Source: JBAVEL01 sp049587715 (GTDB lineage: Bacteria > Bacteroidota > Ignavibacteria > UBA10030 > UBA6906). From it: a stretch of 64,000 bases of DNA. Position 1 is the stretch's first letter. The number at the start of each line of letters is the position of its first letter. The stretch covers positions 1 through 64,000 of the forward strand of contig JBAVEL010000037.1 in NCBI GenBank assembly GCA_049587715.1. Reading direction: 5' to 3'. A program made the position numbers and the translations under genes. Shown here in pieces: positions 7,872-17,400 of the stretch. The notes beneath the pieces are model-generated. The model was not told the DNA's origin, made no database searches, and saw only the letters and a program-made list of their open reading frames with translations.

Positions 7872-8800
7872 GGCGTCTCCTTCCGCTGCCCCGCGCCCGG
7901 CCGGGGTCCACACGGCCCCCGGAGCTGATGGCGCATCATGTCCACGTCTTTTTCCGAGATGTAGTATTTTCCCAGGCTTTCCTGATCGTTCCGCCTCCCC
8001 CCGTGAAAATCCGATCCCCCCGAGGCCAGGAGGAAATACTCGTTCACGATGCCCCTGTAGTATGCCACCCGCTCGGGGGAATGGGAAGGGTGAATCACCT
8101 CGATGCCGTCCACCCCCTCGCTGATGAGCCGGTGCAGCAGCCGCTCCTCCATCGAGTTCCCGGGATGGGCCACGAACGAAAGCCCCCCCGCCTCCTCGAT
8201 GAGCCGGAACGCCTCCCGGGGGGCGATCTGGTACTTCTTCTCGTAGGCCGGCTTGCCGTTCCCGATGTACTTCAGGAAGGCCTCATGGTAGCTCTCGGTG
8301 AGTCCCTCCTCCAGGAGGGCGTTCGCGATGTGGGGCCTTCCCACCGACCCCGCCCCGGCCCGTTCCAGCACCGCCTCCAGGGTGAGGGGGATCTTCAGGT
8401 CGTTCAGCCGCTCCACGATCCGTCCGGCCCTCTTTACCCTCTCCGACCGGAACAGATCCAGGTACTCCGTCAGGCGGGGATGCCGGTGGTCTATGAAATA
8501 AGCCAGGATATGGACGTCCTGCTCGCCCACCGCCACGCTCAGCTCCACGCCGGGGATGACCTCCATGCCCAGCGCCCGGGCCTCGGCGGCGGCCTCATCC
8601 ACGCAGCCGACGTTGTCGTGATCGGTGATGCTCAGAACGGAGAGCCCCGCCTCCTGCGCCCGGCGGATCAACAGCCCGACCGGCAGGGCCCCATCGGAGT
8701 AGACCGAATGCACGTGGAGGTCGGCCCTGCCTCCCTGTGCACCCGGGGACTGAGAAGGAACGGATGGGGGATTACAGGTATCTGGTCTTGAACTTCTCAT
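7868..8800 (-). CDS. PHP-domain phosphoesterase (RNase AM/TrpH-like)
   Basis: A PHP metallo-phosphoesterase of about 310 residues. The first metal motif is RADLHVHSVYSDG (about residues 26-38), followed by ITDHDNVG, IPGVELSV, FVAHPGN and a late SGGSDFHGG, which together give the His/Asp/Glu trinuclear site. The layout matches the TrpH/YciV branch, which acts on 3',5'-nucleotides or RNA 5' ends. DNA polymerase and histidinol-phosphatase members are longer or differ around these motifs. The ATG at 8800 overlaps the end of the Crp-family gene by 29 bases, and the stop overlaps ribH, so the three are co-transcribed. Exact substrate unproven. Confidence 0.85.
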   Translation of the reverse strand: MRSSRPDTCNPPSVPSQSPGAQGGRADLHVHSVYSDGALPVGLLIRRAQEAGLSVLSITDHDNVGCVDEAAAEARALGMEVIPGVELSVAVGEQDVHILAYFIDHRHPRLTEYLDLFRSERVKRAGRIVERLNDLKIPLTLEAVLERAGAGSVGRPHIANALLEEGLTESYHEAFLKYIGNGKPAYEKKYQIAPREAFRLIEEAGGLSFVAHPGNSMEERLLHRLISEGVDGIEVIHPSHSPERVAYYRGIVNEYFLLASGGSDFHGGRRNDQESLGKYYISEKDVDMMRHQLRGPCGPRPGAGQRKETP

Positions 8801-9530
8801 AGTCGTTGATGATGAGCTTCCCGCGCTCCAGCTCCAGATGGCCGTCCCGGATGAACCCGTGGATCATGCGGGAGATGGTCTCGCGCGAGGTGCCCGCCAT
8901 GTTGGCAAGGTCCTGCTGAAGGGGAAGTTCGTCAATCTCGACGCGCCCCTTCCGGATCTTGCCGATGTCATCGGCGAGCTGAAGCACCACGTTCGCCACG
9001 CGGCCGGCTGCATCCTTCAACGACAGACTCTTGATCTGAGCGTCCGCTTTCCGGAGCCGCATCGTGAGCTCCTTCAGCAGGGCAATGGCAACGGAGGGGA
9101 AATCGTGGAGCAGCTTCAGGAAATCCCGGCGGTGGATCATGAAGAGCTCGCTCTTGGAGATGGCCACGACGCTGGCCGATCGGGCCAGACCGTCCAGGAT
9201 CGCCATTTCCCCGAAGAAGTCGCTCTCGCCCAGGATGGAAAGGATGACCTCCCTCCCGTCGTCATCCATGCGGACGATCTTGACCTTGCCCGAAACGATG
9301 ACGAACAGGGCCGCCCCCGCCTCCTCTTCCAGGAGGATGATGCTGCCCTTCTTGTACTTCTTCCGGATCCCCACCCGCGCGATGGTTTCCAGGTCCATCG
9401 GCTCCAGATCGCACAGGATGGGAACGTTCTTCAGGAACTCTATCTCACTCTTGACGGACGTGTCCAGGTCTGCCTCGCCGGGGAGTGGGTGGTGACTGGG
9501 TCGGTCGGGATGTAAACCCGCAATGTACAA
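8772..9530 (-). CDS. Crp/Fnr-family transcriptional regulator
   Basis: Contains an N-terminal cyclic-nucleotide-binding-like domain (FLKNVPILCDL ... GSIILLEEEAGAALFVIVSGKVKIV ... LGESDFFGEMAILDGLARSASVVA) and a C-terminal winged helix (LPLQQDLANMAGTSRETISRMIHGF). No Fnr-type N-terminal cysteine cluster is seen, so it is not an obvious oxygen sensor. The FGEMAILDGLARSA phosphate-binding cassette resembles cAMP-binding members. The start is uncertain: the TTG at 9530 is the only standard start in frame but sits at the predicted transcription start. A CTG at 9467, six bases after GAGG, would give a protein of normal length starting just before the domain. Confidence 0.88.
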   Translation of the reverse strand: MYIAGLHPDRPSHHPLPGEADLDTSVKSEIEFLKNVPILCDLEPMDLETIARVGIRKKYKKGSIILLEEEAGAALFVIVSGKVKIVRMDDDGREVILSILGESDFFGEMAILDGLARSASVVAISKSELFMIHRRDFLKLLHDFPSVAIALLKELTMRLRKADAQIKSLSLKDAAGRVANVVLQLADDIGKIRKGRVEIDELPLQQDLANMAGTSRETISRMIHGFIRDGHLELERGKLIINDYEKFKTRYL

Positions 9531-9533
9531 GCG

Positions 9534-9562
9534 AATATATCCGGCTTTGTGATGAAAGTCAA
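9534..9562 (-). promoter_or_regulatory. Sigma70-type promoter of the Crp-PHP-ribH operon
   Basis: Minus strand: -35 TTGACT (9557-9562), 17 bp, -10 TATATT (9534-9539). The expected start of transcription, near 9527, is downstream of or at the TTG codon at 9530. Confidence 0.75.
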
Positions 9563-9581
9563 GGGAAGCGCACCCCGCCTT

Positions 9582-10358
9582 CTATTCGGAAAGGAGCAGG
9601 TAGGCGGCGATTCCAAGGCCCGCCTGGGCCACGGCCAGGGCTATCCCCGCCGCCGCATCCAGACGGCGGACCCTCGCCGCCAGAGCCGGGTCCCCCGTGG
9701 CGAGATACTGCGCATGCAGCTCGTCTGAGCGGATCTTGAACCAGGCCGAGAATGCCCCTGCCAGAAGCGCTCCGCCTCCGGCGGCAAGAAGGGGTCCCCT
9801 GGGGACCCGGTCTTCCCTCAACCCTGTTTCCCCCGGGGGCCATCCGGCCTGTGCGCTCCCCCCCAGGCGCACCCTGTGTATGTAGGATCCCGGCTCCCAC
9901 CCCGGCAGGAGGGTGTCCGGGAATCCCATCCCCCGGAGCAGGAACCTCCCATGGCCGGATTCCCCCCCCACGAGAAGCGGTGTGGTGCCCAGCACCGAAT
10001 CACCCAGAAGAACCTGCAGTCCCGCGGGTTCGGAGAGAAGAGCCCTCGTGTGGATGAGGCGGTATGTCTTCTCCATGCGCTCCCCCGGTTCCGGATGCAG
10101 GGTGTCGGAGGCCGATCTCAGGAACCAGCTCCCCGATGCTGTGCTCCCGACCCATACAACAGAGGTTCCGGCAGGGAGGGAAATCTCAAGAGGGGCGGGT
10201 CCGATCCTCTCCCCGTTCAGAAACACATCCGCCCCCGGGTGATCCGCTCTCACCGAGAGCCGGGCGGGGGTTTGGGCGAGTGTGCTGTCTCCGCCCCGGG
10301 CCGGGGAAGGCCCCGCAGCAACGAGAAGAAGAAGCGCACAGAGGGCGCGGGGCTTCAT
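9582..10358 (-). CDS. Exported PEGA-domain protein
   Basis: 258 residues: a signal peptide (MKPRALCALLLLVAAGPSPARG), then a PEGA-type domain (ARLSVRADHPGADVFLNGERIGPAPLEISLPAG, about residues 32-65), a second beta-rich region with LQVLLGDSVLGTTPLL, and two hydrophobic stretches near the C-terminus (around GPLLAAGGGALLAGAF and IALAVAQAGLGIAAYLLL). PEGA domains are usually found in surface or periplasmic proteins. The ATG overlaps the stop of the PQQ-propeller gene (ATGA), which fixes the start despite an open frame running much further upstream. It is the last gene of the peptidase-propeller-PEGA operon. No specific function can be given. Confidence 0.75.
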   Translation of the reverse strand: MKPRALCALLLLVAAGPSPARGGDSTLAQTPARLSVRADHPGADVFLNGERIGPAPLEISLPAGTSVVWVGSTASGSWFLRSASDTLHPEPGERMEKTYRLIHTRALLSEPAGLQVLLGDSVLGTTPLLVGGESGHGRFLLRGMGFPDTLLPGWEPGSYIHRVRLGGSAQAGWPPGETGLREDRVPRGPLLAAGGGALLAGAFSAWFKIRSDELHAQYLATGDPALAARVRRLDAAAGIALAVAQAGLGIAAYLLLSE

Positions 10359-11512
10359 CGGGGAACGGGCTCCAGGGCAATCACGCTCCGCTCGTCTGTG
10401 GCCACATACAGCCGGCCTCCCGAGAGGGCGGGAGCCGTCTTCATTCTTCCCGGGAGGGGATGCCTCCAGAGGATCCGTCCGCTTTCCGCATCCACCGCCA
10501 GGAGCTCCTTCCCTAAGGTTCCCGCATACAGTACTCCGCCCGCCGCCACGGCCGGGCCTCCCGGCGGGCTTCCAAGGTCGGTCATCCAGAGCATCCGCCC
10601 GTCCCCGGCGCAGAGGGCCATCATCCTCCCCGCGGTCGTGACCTGGATGACCGCCCTTCCCCATGAGGTCGCGCCCGCCGCGATGGGATCCCCCGTATCG
10701 TGCCTCCAGAGGTGTGTTCCGTCCTCGAGTGAGAGGGCATGAAGGACTCCCGACTCATCCCCCGCAATGAGGGTCCCGCCCTCCAGACAGGGCGAGGCAC
10801 TCACGGGTGCGCCGGCCTCGTATGTCCAGCGGAGCATGCCTGTCGCCGCATCCAGCCCGTAGATGAAGCCGTCCTCGCCGCCTGCCGCCACGATCCCCCG
10901 GGAGGCGGCGGGGGATGATCGGAATCCCTTCCGGGCCCTGTTGCGGGGTATGGCAAATCGCCACTTCTCCCTCCCCGTTTCCGCCTCCACCGAGACGATC
11001 TCCCCCGAGGTGGTACCGGCGATGACGGCCCCTTCGTAGAAGAGCACCGCCGACTCTATTTCGCCGCATGCCCGGCTCCAGAGGATTCTCCCCTGTGCCG
11101 GGTCGAATGCCAGAAGGGACCTTTCCGTATTGGAGAGCCCCGCAAAAACCACCCCCCCTCCGAGGGCGGGGGATCCCTCCATGCTCTCCCCGAAATCCTG
11201 CGATCCCAGGCGGTCTCCCGTGGCCGCATCCAGCACGTGCAGCTCCCCGCGGAGGTTTCCCGCAAAGACCAGCCCGTCTGCGGCAAGGGGGGATCCCTTT
11301 CCCACGCCTGCTCCCACATTCCGCACCCAGAGCTCTCTGAGGGGGGGAGTCAGCGTGTCGGGGACGGAGTTCCGCCTCGGGGGGCCTCCGCCGTCCTGCG
11401 TCCAGCCGACGGCTCCCGTCGCGGGCGGCCGCTCAAGCCGGATGCCCCCGCAGCCCCAGATGCCGAGCGCGGCCGGGAGGATCAGGAGGTATGCGGATCT
11501 CAGAAGTCCCAT
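10355..11512 (-). CDS. PQQ-type beta-propeller lipoprotein (BamB-like)
   Basis: 385 residues with a lipoprotein signal (ILPAALGIWGC, Cys about 21) and at least six PQQ/BamB-like blades, each with a motif such as LHVLDAATGDRLGSQ, LLAFDPAQGRILW, IYGLDAATGMLRW, LHALSLEDGTHLW and LLAVDAESGRILW. Such lipoproteins sit in the outer or inner membrane facing the periplasm. BamB assists beta-barrel assembly, and others are enzymes or scaffolds. No PQQ-dehydrogenase catalytic region is seen. It overlaps the upstream barrel-containing peptidase gene by 13 bases, so a scaffold role for that outer-membrane protein is possible (inference). Confidence 0.8.
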   Translation of the reverse strand: MGLLRSAYLLILPAALGIWGCGGIRLERPPATGAVGWTQDGGGPPRRNSVPDTLTPPLRELWVRNVGAGVGKGSPLAADGLVFAGNLRGELHVLDAATGDRLGSQDFGESMEGSPALGGGVVFAGLSNTERSLLAFDPAQGRILWSRACGEIESAVLFYEGAVIAGTTSGEIVSVEAETGREKWRFAIPRNRARKGFRSSPAASRGIVAAGGEDGFIYGLDAATGMLRWTYEAGAPVSASPCLEGGTLIAGDESGVLHALSLEDGTHLWRHDTGDPIAAGATSWGRAVIQVTTAGRMMALCAGDGRMLWMTDLGSPPGGPAVAAGGVLYAGTLGKELLAVDAESGRILWRHPLPGRMKTAPALSGGRLYVATDERSVIALEPVPR

Positions 11513-14304
11513 CCGAAGAAGACCTGGTGGAAGAGCCCCTCCTGGAGCCGTGTGAAGTTGTCTTCTATTCTTTTGCCTGTGTCATAGCGGAGCACCAATA
11601 TGCCCGCCAGGTTCAGGCGGATTCCCCCCCCCACGCTTCCCAGAGTGCCCCCATACGAGAGGTCCCAGGCGTTTCCCGCATCAAAGAAGAGAGCTCCCCG
11701 GATCCTCCGGAACCCGATCCGCCCGAAGGGAAACCCCAGACCCAGCTCGTCCAGCAACGGAAACCGGAGCTCCTGGCTGGCCAGCCAGAGCTTCTCCCCC
11801 CGCAGGGACCACCGGGGCCATCCCCTCAGGTCCCAGCTTCCCCCCATCACGAACCGGCGCGACTCCTTCCCGTGATTGTAGAAGAGCCAGGCGCGGGAGC
11901 CCAGCGCGATCGTCTGCGCCAGGCGGAAGTAGTGCCGGTAGTCCAGGATGAGGGTGTAGTAGTTCACGTTGGAATGCTGGATGTCGGATGTGTAGGCCAG
12001 CGTGACGTTGAACCGGCTTCCGTCCAGGGGGCCGCTCGGGCCCCAGAGGGAGTTGTCGTGCGTGTAGGAGAGACTGTTGGAAAGAAGGAGCGCCTTCCGC
12101 TCTTCCGCCCTCCACGCCACATCCCTGGTGGAGTTGCTGAGACTCACGTTGGCCTCCACCCTCTGGAACCTCGTGAGGGGATAGCTCAGGGCCAGGTATC
12201 CCCCGAACACCCGCTCGAAGAAGAACTCGTCCCTGTCTCCCAGGTCGTAGCGCCTTCCGCTGAACCGGTAGATGCCGTAGGCATGGTTGGTCCGCCGGGC
12301 CAGGGAGACGCGGGAGATGGCCACGTTGAAACTGGAGAGAAGCTCATCCTGCGACTGTGCCGTGTTGTAGAGGAGGAAGTAGTACTGGTCGTTCCCTAAC
12401 AGGTCACTCAGGGCGAGAAACGCGCCTCCCGCGGTTCCGAACACGGGATCGGTGGAGATGGCGCTCTGGGCGAAATCCAGGGAATACTCCTCCTTGTAGC
12501 GGAGGGGTTGGGCTTCGGAGGCGCCGGGGGCCGAGGCCGCCCTCCAGGGCTCATCCCTGTGAAGAGGAAGGGCGGGGAGCGTGGCGGAAAGCGTGTCCGC
12601 CCCCGCAGCCACACCGTTCAGCATGCGGATCTGGAACGAGAACTTCTCGAAGGAGGCGAAGACAAGGTCTCCCGTCCGGGTCCAGGCGGGGTCAAAGGCC
12701 GCCGTCACAAACCGGGTGGCCTTCCGCATGACTTTCTCCGCCCCCCCGGGCTCCGTCAGCCAGATGTTCTGGGCCCCGTCGGGGTCGGCTGTGAATGCCA
12801 GGAGCCTGCCGTCCCTGCTCCAGGCGGGCGCCCCCGCGGAGAAATCCCCCGCCACCAGATAGGTGATGTCGTCGGTCTCCGTGTGGTAGAGGAACATTCC
12901 GTAGCGGCCCTCCCGGCCCGCCGCGCCCCTGTCCGAGCTGAATGCGATCACGTCCCCGCGGGGAGACCATGCCGGATCCCTGTCGTCGTAGTAGTCGTTC
13001 GTGAGACGGGTGAGGGCGCCCGTCTGTGTGTCCAGCAGATAGAGGTCGTTGTTTCCGCTCTCGGAGATGGCCGTGAAGGCGAGGCGCCTCCCGCCGGGAG
13101 CCCAGGATGTGGACCCGATGGAAACGAGCGACGGGAAGCGGAATGTCCGGCTGATGCTCTCGCCCGCAATGTCGTAGAGGTGAAGAACGTCCGTCTCCCC
13201 GCTTTTGGTCACAAAGGCAAGGACACCCTGGGGCGACACATCCATCCGGGTCCGGAAGGGATGAAAGGCCTCCAGCTCGTCCGATCTCTCCCCCTGCACC
13301 ACGTTCACGGCGGGGGCGTCGGGATCGGGATGCAGGATGTTCTTCCGGTACACCCCCGTGTAACCCGTCCGGTTCCCGATGAAATACACCTCCCGGGTTG
13401 TGTCCGTCTCGAACACCACGGGCTTCGCGCTGAATCCCTCCTTTGCCACCTCTACGGTCACGCTCCCCGGCATGTCCGATGCGGCAAGAAGCGGGTAGCA
13501 GCGTTTCTTCAGCGCGTACAGCCACTCCTCGTCGAACTCCTCGTAGTCCTTCCCCAGGGTGAGGCGGAACACCTCCTCGAAGGAGCTCTTCTTCCAGAAG
13601 TTCTCAAGCAGCAGAAGGATCTTCTCCTCCCCGTAGACCTTCGCCACATGCCTGAGGATGTCCTGCCCCGCCTTATAGAGGAGGTAGGATCCGTAGAGCG
13701 ATTCGATATCCTCCAGGCCCCGGATGTAGTCCGTGAGCACCGCATCCCGCAGCACCATCTCCGCCTGCGTGTCCCACTCCGTGGACCAGTACTCGGCGAG
13801 CCCCTCGGTGAACCAGAGCGGAGGCATCCGGTCCGCCGTCTTCCGGTGGTCCGCCAGCACACGGGTGGCCTTCGAGTGCATGAACACGTGCACCAGCTCG
13901 TGCCGTATCACGTGCCGGAACTGGGGGAGGGACCCGTCCGAGGGAATCACCACCCTCCCTTTCAGGAACTCGAAGAACCCTCCCACCCCTTCGGGGATGA
14001 ACCCCCCGATGGTGTTGGTCTGCTGGAAGTGGAGGTGGGAGCTGTAGAAGATGAGGGGGATGCGCATCCCCGGGGAGTGCCGGAACCGCACCTGGAGATC
14101 CGCGTAGGCCTCCTCGGCGAACGCGGCCCCGCGCCCCGCCAGGTCTTGCATCTGGGGGTAATAGTAGATGTCGAAGTGGGGTGTCTTCAGGATGTGCCAG
14201 TCGAAGGCCGTGTACTGCACCTTGTTCCGCCCGAAGTAGAAGAACTGCCCATGGGCGGCGGGCCCCGCAAGGAGGAAGAGCAAAAGGAGGAGAGTGCGCC
14301 GCAT
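11500..14304 (-). CDS. Outer-membrane fusion: gluzincin (peptidase MA-like) + TolB-type propeller + Omp85-like barrel
   Basis: 934 residues with a signal peptide (MRRTLLLLLFLLAGPAAHG). Residues about 35-230 form a peptidase MA-like domain with a complete zinc site: HELVH at 135-139 and TEGLAEY at 166-172. Residues about 290-560 carry PD40/TolB-type blades such as WAPGGRRLAFTA, WSPRGDVIAFSSD and WSRDGRLLAFTAD. The last 300 or so residues look like a bacterial surface antigen/BamA-type barrel (DGSRFNVTLAYT, FVMGGSWDLRGW, GLGFPFGRIGF, GGGIRLNLAG). A protease presented by its own barrel is the natural reading (inference). The start has a promoter and terminator upstream, so it opens the operon. 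Confidence 0.85.
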   Translation of the reverse strand: MRRTLLLLLFLLAGPAAHGQFFYFGRNKVQYTAFDWHILKTPHFDIYYYPQMQDLAGRGAAFAEEAYADLQVRFRHSPGMRIPLIFYSSHLHFQQTNTIGGFIPEGVGGFFEFLKGRVVIPSDGSLPQFRHVIRHELVHVFMHSKATRVLADHRKTADRMPPLWFTEGLAEYWSTEWDTQAEMVLRDAVLTDYIRGLEDIESLYGSYLLYKAGQDILRHVAKVYGEEKILLLLENFWKKSSFEEVFRLTLGKDYEEFDEEWLYALKKRCYPLLAASDMPGSVTVEVAKEGFSAKPVVFETDTTREVYFIGNRTGYTGVYRKNILHPDPDAPAVNVVQGERSDELEAFHPFRTRMDVSPQGVLAFVTKSGETDVLHLYDIAGESISRTFRFPSLVSIGSTSWAPGGRRLAFTAISESGNNDLYLLDTQTGALTRLTNDYYDDRDPAWSPRGDVIAFSSDRGAAGREGRYGMFLYHTETDDITYLVAGDFSAGAPAWSRDGRLLAFTADPDGAQNIWLTEPGGAEKVMRKATRFVTAAFDPAWTRTGDLVFASFEKFSFQIRMLNGVAAGADTLSATLPALPLHRDEPWRAASAPGASEAQPLRYKEEYSLDFAQSAISTDPVFGTAGGAFLALSDLLGNDQYYFLLYNTAQSQDELLSSFNVAISRVSLARRTNHAYGIYRFSGRRYDLGDRDEFFFERVFGGYLALSYPLTRFQRVEANVSLSNSTRDVAWRAEERKALLLSNSLSYTHDNSLWGPSGPLDGSRFNVTLAYTSDIQHSNVNYYTLILDYRHYFRLAQTIALGSRAWLFYNHGKESRRFVMGGSWDLRGWPRWSLRGEKLWLASQELRFPLLDELGLGFPFGRIGFRRIRGALFFDAGNAWDLSYGGTLGSVGGGIRLNLAGILVLRYDTGKRIEDNFTRLQEGLFHQVFFGWDF

Positions 14305-14370
14305 GGACGGTCCCGTCTGAAATCTCCCGGCACGGTGCGGTGGTACGGCTGGACCCCTGCTGTGCGGGGC

Positions 14371-14399
14371 AGTATAGGAAGAAGGGGGGGAAAGCGCAA
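14371..14399 (-). promoter_or_regulatory. Promoter of the peptidase/propeller/PEGA operon
   Basis: Minus strand: weak -35 TTGCGC (14394-14399), 17 bp spacer, -10 TATACT (14371-14376), immediately after a terminator hairpin and about 70 bases before the start codon. Confidence 0.55.
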
Positions 14400-14432
14400 G
14401 GAGGGGAGTTCGCCTGCGGCGGACTCCCCTCC
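14400..14432 (-). terminator. Terminator hairpin after the lipase-like T9SS gene
   Basis: Perfect 10-bp inverted repeat GGAGGGGAGT/ACTCCCCTCC that continues, after one mismatch, into CGCC/GGCG around a 3-base loop. On the minus strand it is followed by TTGCGCTTTCC, a modest T content. It lies 13 bases past the second, in-frame stop codon of the T9SS gene. Confidence 0.6.
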
Positions 14433-14444
14433 AGAGAGGAAGAA

Positions 14445-14498
14445 CTACTTCAGGAGAAGCATCTTGATGCCGGCCGCGTGGAGAATGCGCCCGTCGGG
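14445..14498 (-). other. In-frame remainder of a T9SS sorting tail beyond a TAA stop
   Basis: Directly after the TAA that ends the lipase-like gene (14499-14501), the same frame continues for 17 codons, reads PDGRILHAAGIKMLLLK and ends at TAG (14445-14447). The end KMLLLK matches the basic-hydrophobic ends of the other sorting domains in the window (KMMLLR, KLVLMK, KMVLLR). A single-base change would restore one continuous domain. Confidence 0.7.
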
Positions 14499-17400
14499 TT
14501 ACCCCGATCTCACATCCGCGAGGTAGAGTCCGCTCGGGAGAGGACCCCCCTCGGTTGTCCGCCCGCTCCACTCGAGGGTGTGCCGGCCCGCCCCCACATG
14601 GCCTGTTGCGAGGGTTGCCACGCTCCGGCCCAGGATGTCGCGGATCGTCACCGTGATGCACCCCTCTCCCGGGATATCCACCGCAATGCGCGTGGATGAG
14701 TTGAAGGGATTGGGATAGCAGCCCAGGAGTCTGAAGCCGGGAGGCGTTCCCTCTGGAACCCTCGGGGGGTTCTTCCCTTGAGGGCCCGCCTCCGGAGGCG
14801 CTCCCGTGGGCCCGTTCAGGATCTCGGTCCAGGTGGGTTCCTGCGGGAATCCCTCCCCTAAGAGAGACTGGCGTATGCCCACGGCTTCCCCCGTCATGGA
14901 CCGCAGGGGAATGGCGTATCTGACCAGGAATGAGGTATCGGTTGCTCCCAGCCGGACGAGATCTCCGACTGTGAGGTTGCGCACTCTCTCGATCCTCCTG
15001 CCCGACGTGAGCTCTACCCGCCACAGGGGGCGTCTGGAGGGGTATCCCGGACGGGTGGAAAAATTCCTCACGGTGATGCGGGCGGAGCCGATGAGGGAAT
15101 CATCCGAGGGGCGCACGCGGAACGGTGGGACGCCGAGCCACTCCCCGAACGAGGCGGTGTGATGGACGAAGGGGAGCACCCGCCGCCCTGCGCCCGAGAC
15201 CACCACAAACCGGGAGCTCCGGACGGCGATCATGCCTCCACAGGATCCCCCCTCCGTTTCCGCCTGCAGGTCGGCTTCTCCCCTGTTCTCGGGAGACATC
15301 TCCTCGGCCGTGAGGTCGGGAGTCAGGTCGCGGAGCCGGATACCGTACGGGAAGGGAGCCGCTCCGGTCCAGAGGGCGTAGGGGCGGAGCGTGCCGTAGA
15401 CGTAGGAACAGACATGCGGTCCCGTCCCCGGCCCCAGGAGGCCGGGGGAGGACCAGCTCGTGCCGCGGAGCTCCCGGTACGCGTAGGCCACCCCCTGGGG
15501 CGCCTTCCAGAGAAGGTGCACGCGCTCGACCCCCACCCGTGCATCCGCTCCCACGGAGGGGTGCTCGTCCGAGCCGCCCGGCGAAGAGAAGCGCCGCACC
15601 GGCTGCCATATGCCGGCGGCGGAGCGCTCCCGGAGAAAGACGCACCGGCGCACGGTCTCCGCCGGGGAGGATTCCTCCTCCTCGGTGTCCTGGAGCAGAT
15701 CCACTCCGTCCCAGGCCAGCAGAGTCCCGGCTCCTCCGGTGCCGGCGATGGACGGGTTGCGGCACCCGGTCATCCACAGGGGTTGAGAGACTTCGATGCG
15801 CTGTCCGATGTAGGCGAGGGGGTAATCCGGCGGACCTCCTGCGCTGAACTCCCGGAAGTAGACCGCTCCCGTCCCTTGTGTCCATGCAACCTTGAAGCCG
15901 GCGAGTCCGTCCAGGGAAACTCCCTCTGCCGTGGCGTCGGTCCCCTGGAGGATTCTGGTGGGGGATGCGGGGTCCGCGGGTTCCATGCGGAGTGCAATGC
16001 CGCCCCACCCGGCGTCTCCGCGGAACGTCCAGCATGCCGCCGCCCTGTCGTAGGACGCGACGACGGCGGGTCTGGCATCGGTTCCCCGGGTCGCATAGGC
16101 GTAGTCCGGGTCCACCAGCGGTGTGATTGCACCCCAGGTGATTCCCCCGTCGGTGGACCGCCGGTAGAGAACCGACCTGCATGGCGTTCCCAGGAACTCG
16201 TCGGCGAACTCCCACACAACATGCACCACGGGGTACCCGCCCGGGCGATGGACTGCCAGGGAGGGATGCGTGCATCCCGTGGCCCCCCCCGAGATGGGAA
16301 TCTCGGGCAGCCACCCGGATCCTTCGTTCCGGGCATACCAGATCCGATCCTGCGAGACATACACCGCATGGGTGGCGTTCCCGAACGAAGCCACCTTCCG
16401 TTGCCCCGCGCCCGAGGTGGCCGACGCATTGTCGGAAGCGAGACGCGGTTGGACCGTGACGCTGACCTCTCCGCCGGCGGGGGAGGAGGCGGATCCGGCA
16501 AAGGACGAGACCCGGTAGGTGTATGTCCGGAAGGGTATGAGGCCGGCGGCCGGGTCGCGGAACCCGGTGGCCCCGCGGGGAGCGATACCCGCCAACTGGA
16601 ATGTCCCCCCGCTGTCCTTCCGCTCGATTCTGAATCCCTCTTCATGGGCGGATTCGTCCCCCCAGGTGATGACGACCGCCTCTCCGGGGATCTGCGAGGC
16701 CGCAGGGGAGGAGGGGCATCCCAGATAGGGCCGGGAGGCGTTCTGATTCAGCCACCCCATCACCTGTATGCGGCTCTCCATGGTAAGCTCCTCGTGCCGG
16801 CGGAACGAGATCTGTTCCAGGGTCCCGTCAAAACGGCTGGTGCCTCCGATCAGGCTTCCGTCGGCTGTGCGCCCGTAGCCGTAAAGATCCAGGGCGCTCT
16901 CCGTGGGGGTATAGCTGGGGTTGAAGTTCACCTGAAAACGCCAGGTTCCGTAGGCCCTGGTCCAGAGCGGTCCGATGTACCTGCCTCCGAAGTACTGGGT
17001 GCCGTAGGCATGGAGGGTCGTGAGGTCGTCGGGGAATGTGGATCCGGGCCAGAGATCCCTCGATTGCGCGGGGATATGCACCGCGGTCTCGAGGGCGGGG
17101 ATGGTCAACAGGTTCGCGGCGTCCACCGTGACATATATCCTGATGGTGGCCAGGTCGTCCTGGGTTGTGAGATGGGGATAGTCCGCCTGGTGGTTTCCGT
17201 TCGAGACACTGTAGTTGACGCATCTGCGCGGATAGCCATGGGTGTATCCGTAGAGGGGGTCCTGGTTGTGCAGACCGGCCAGGTAGTCGTACAATTGATC
17301 GTGTTCCCCCCCGAAGACGTTGTCGTACAACATCTGCCGCGCGCTCCTGGACTCCAGGATGCTCTTCTGTAGGGGGGTTCCGTTTGTGCGGACGAACTCC

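Noticed and set aside
14305..15024. Upstream extension of the peptidase-barrel frame to 15024 (1174 residues)
   Set aside because: The signal peptide starts at the ATG at 14304; the extension lies inside the T9SS gene read in another frame and passes through a terminator and promoter.
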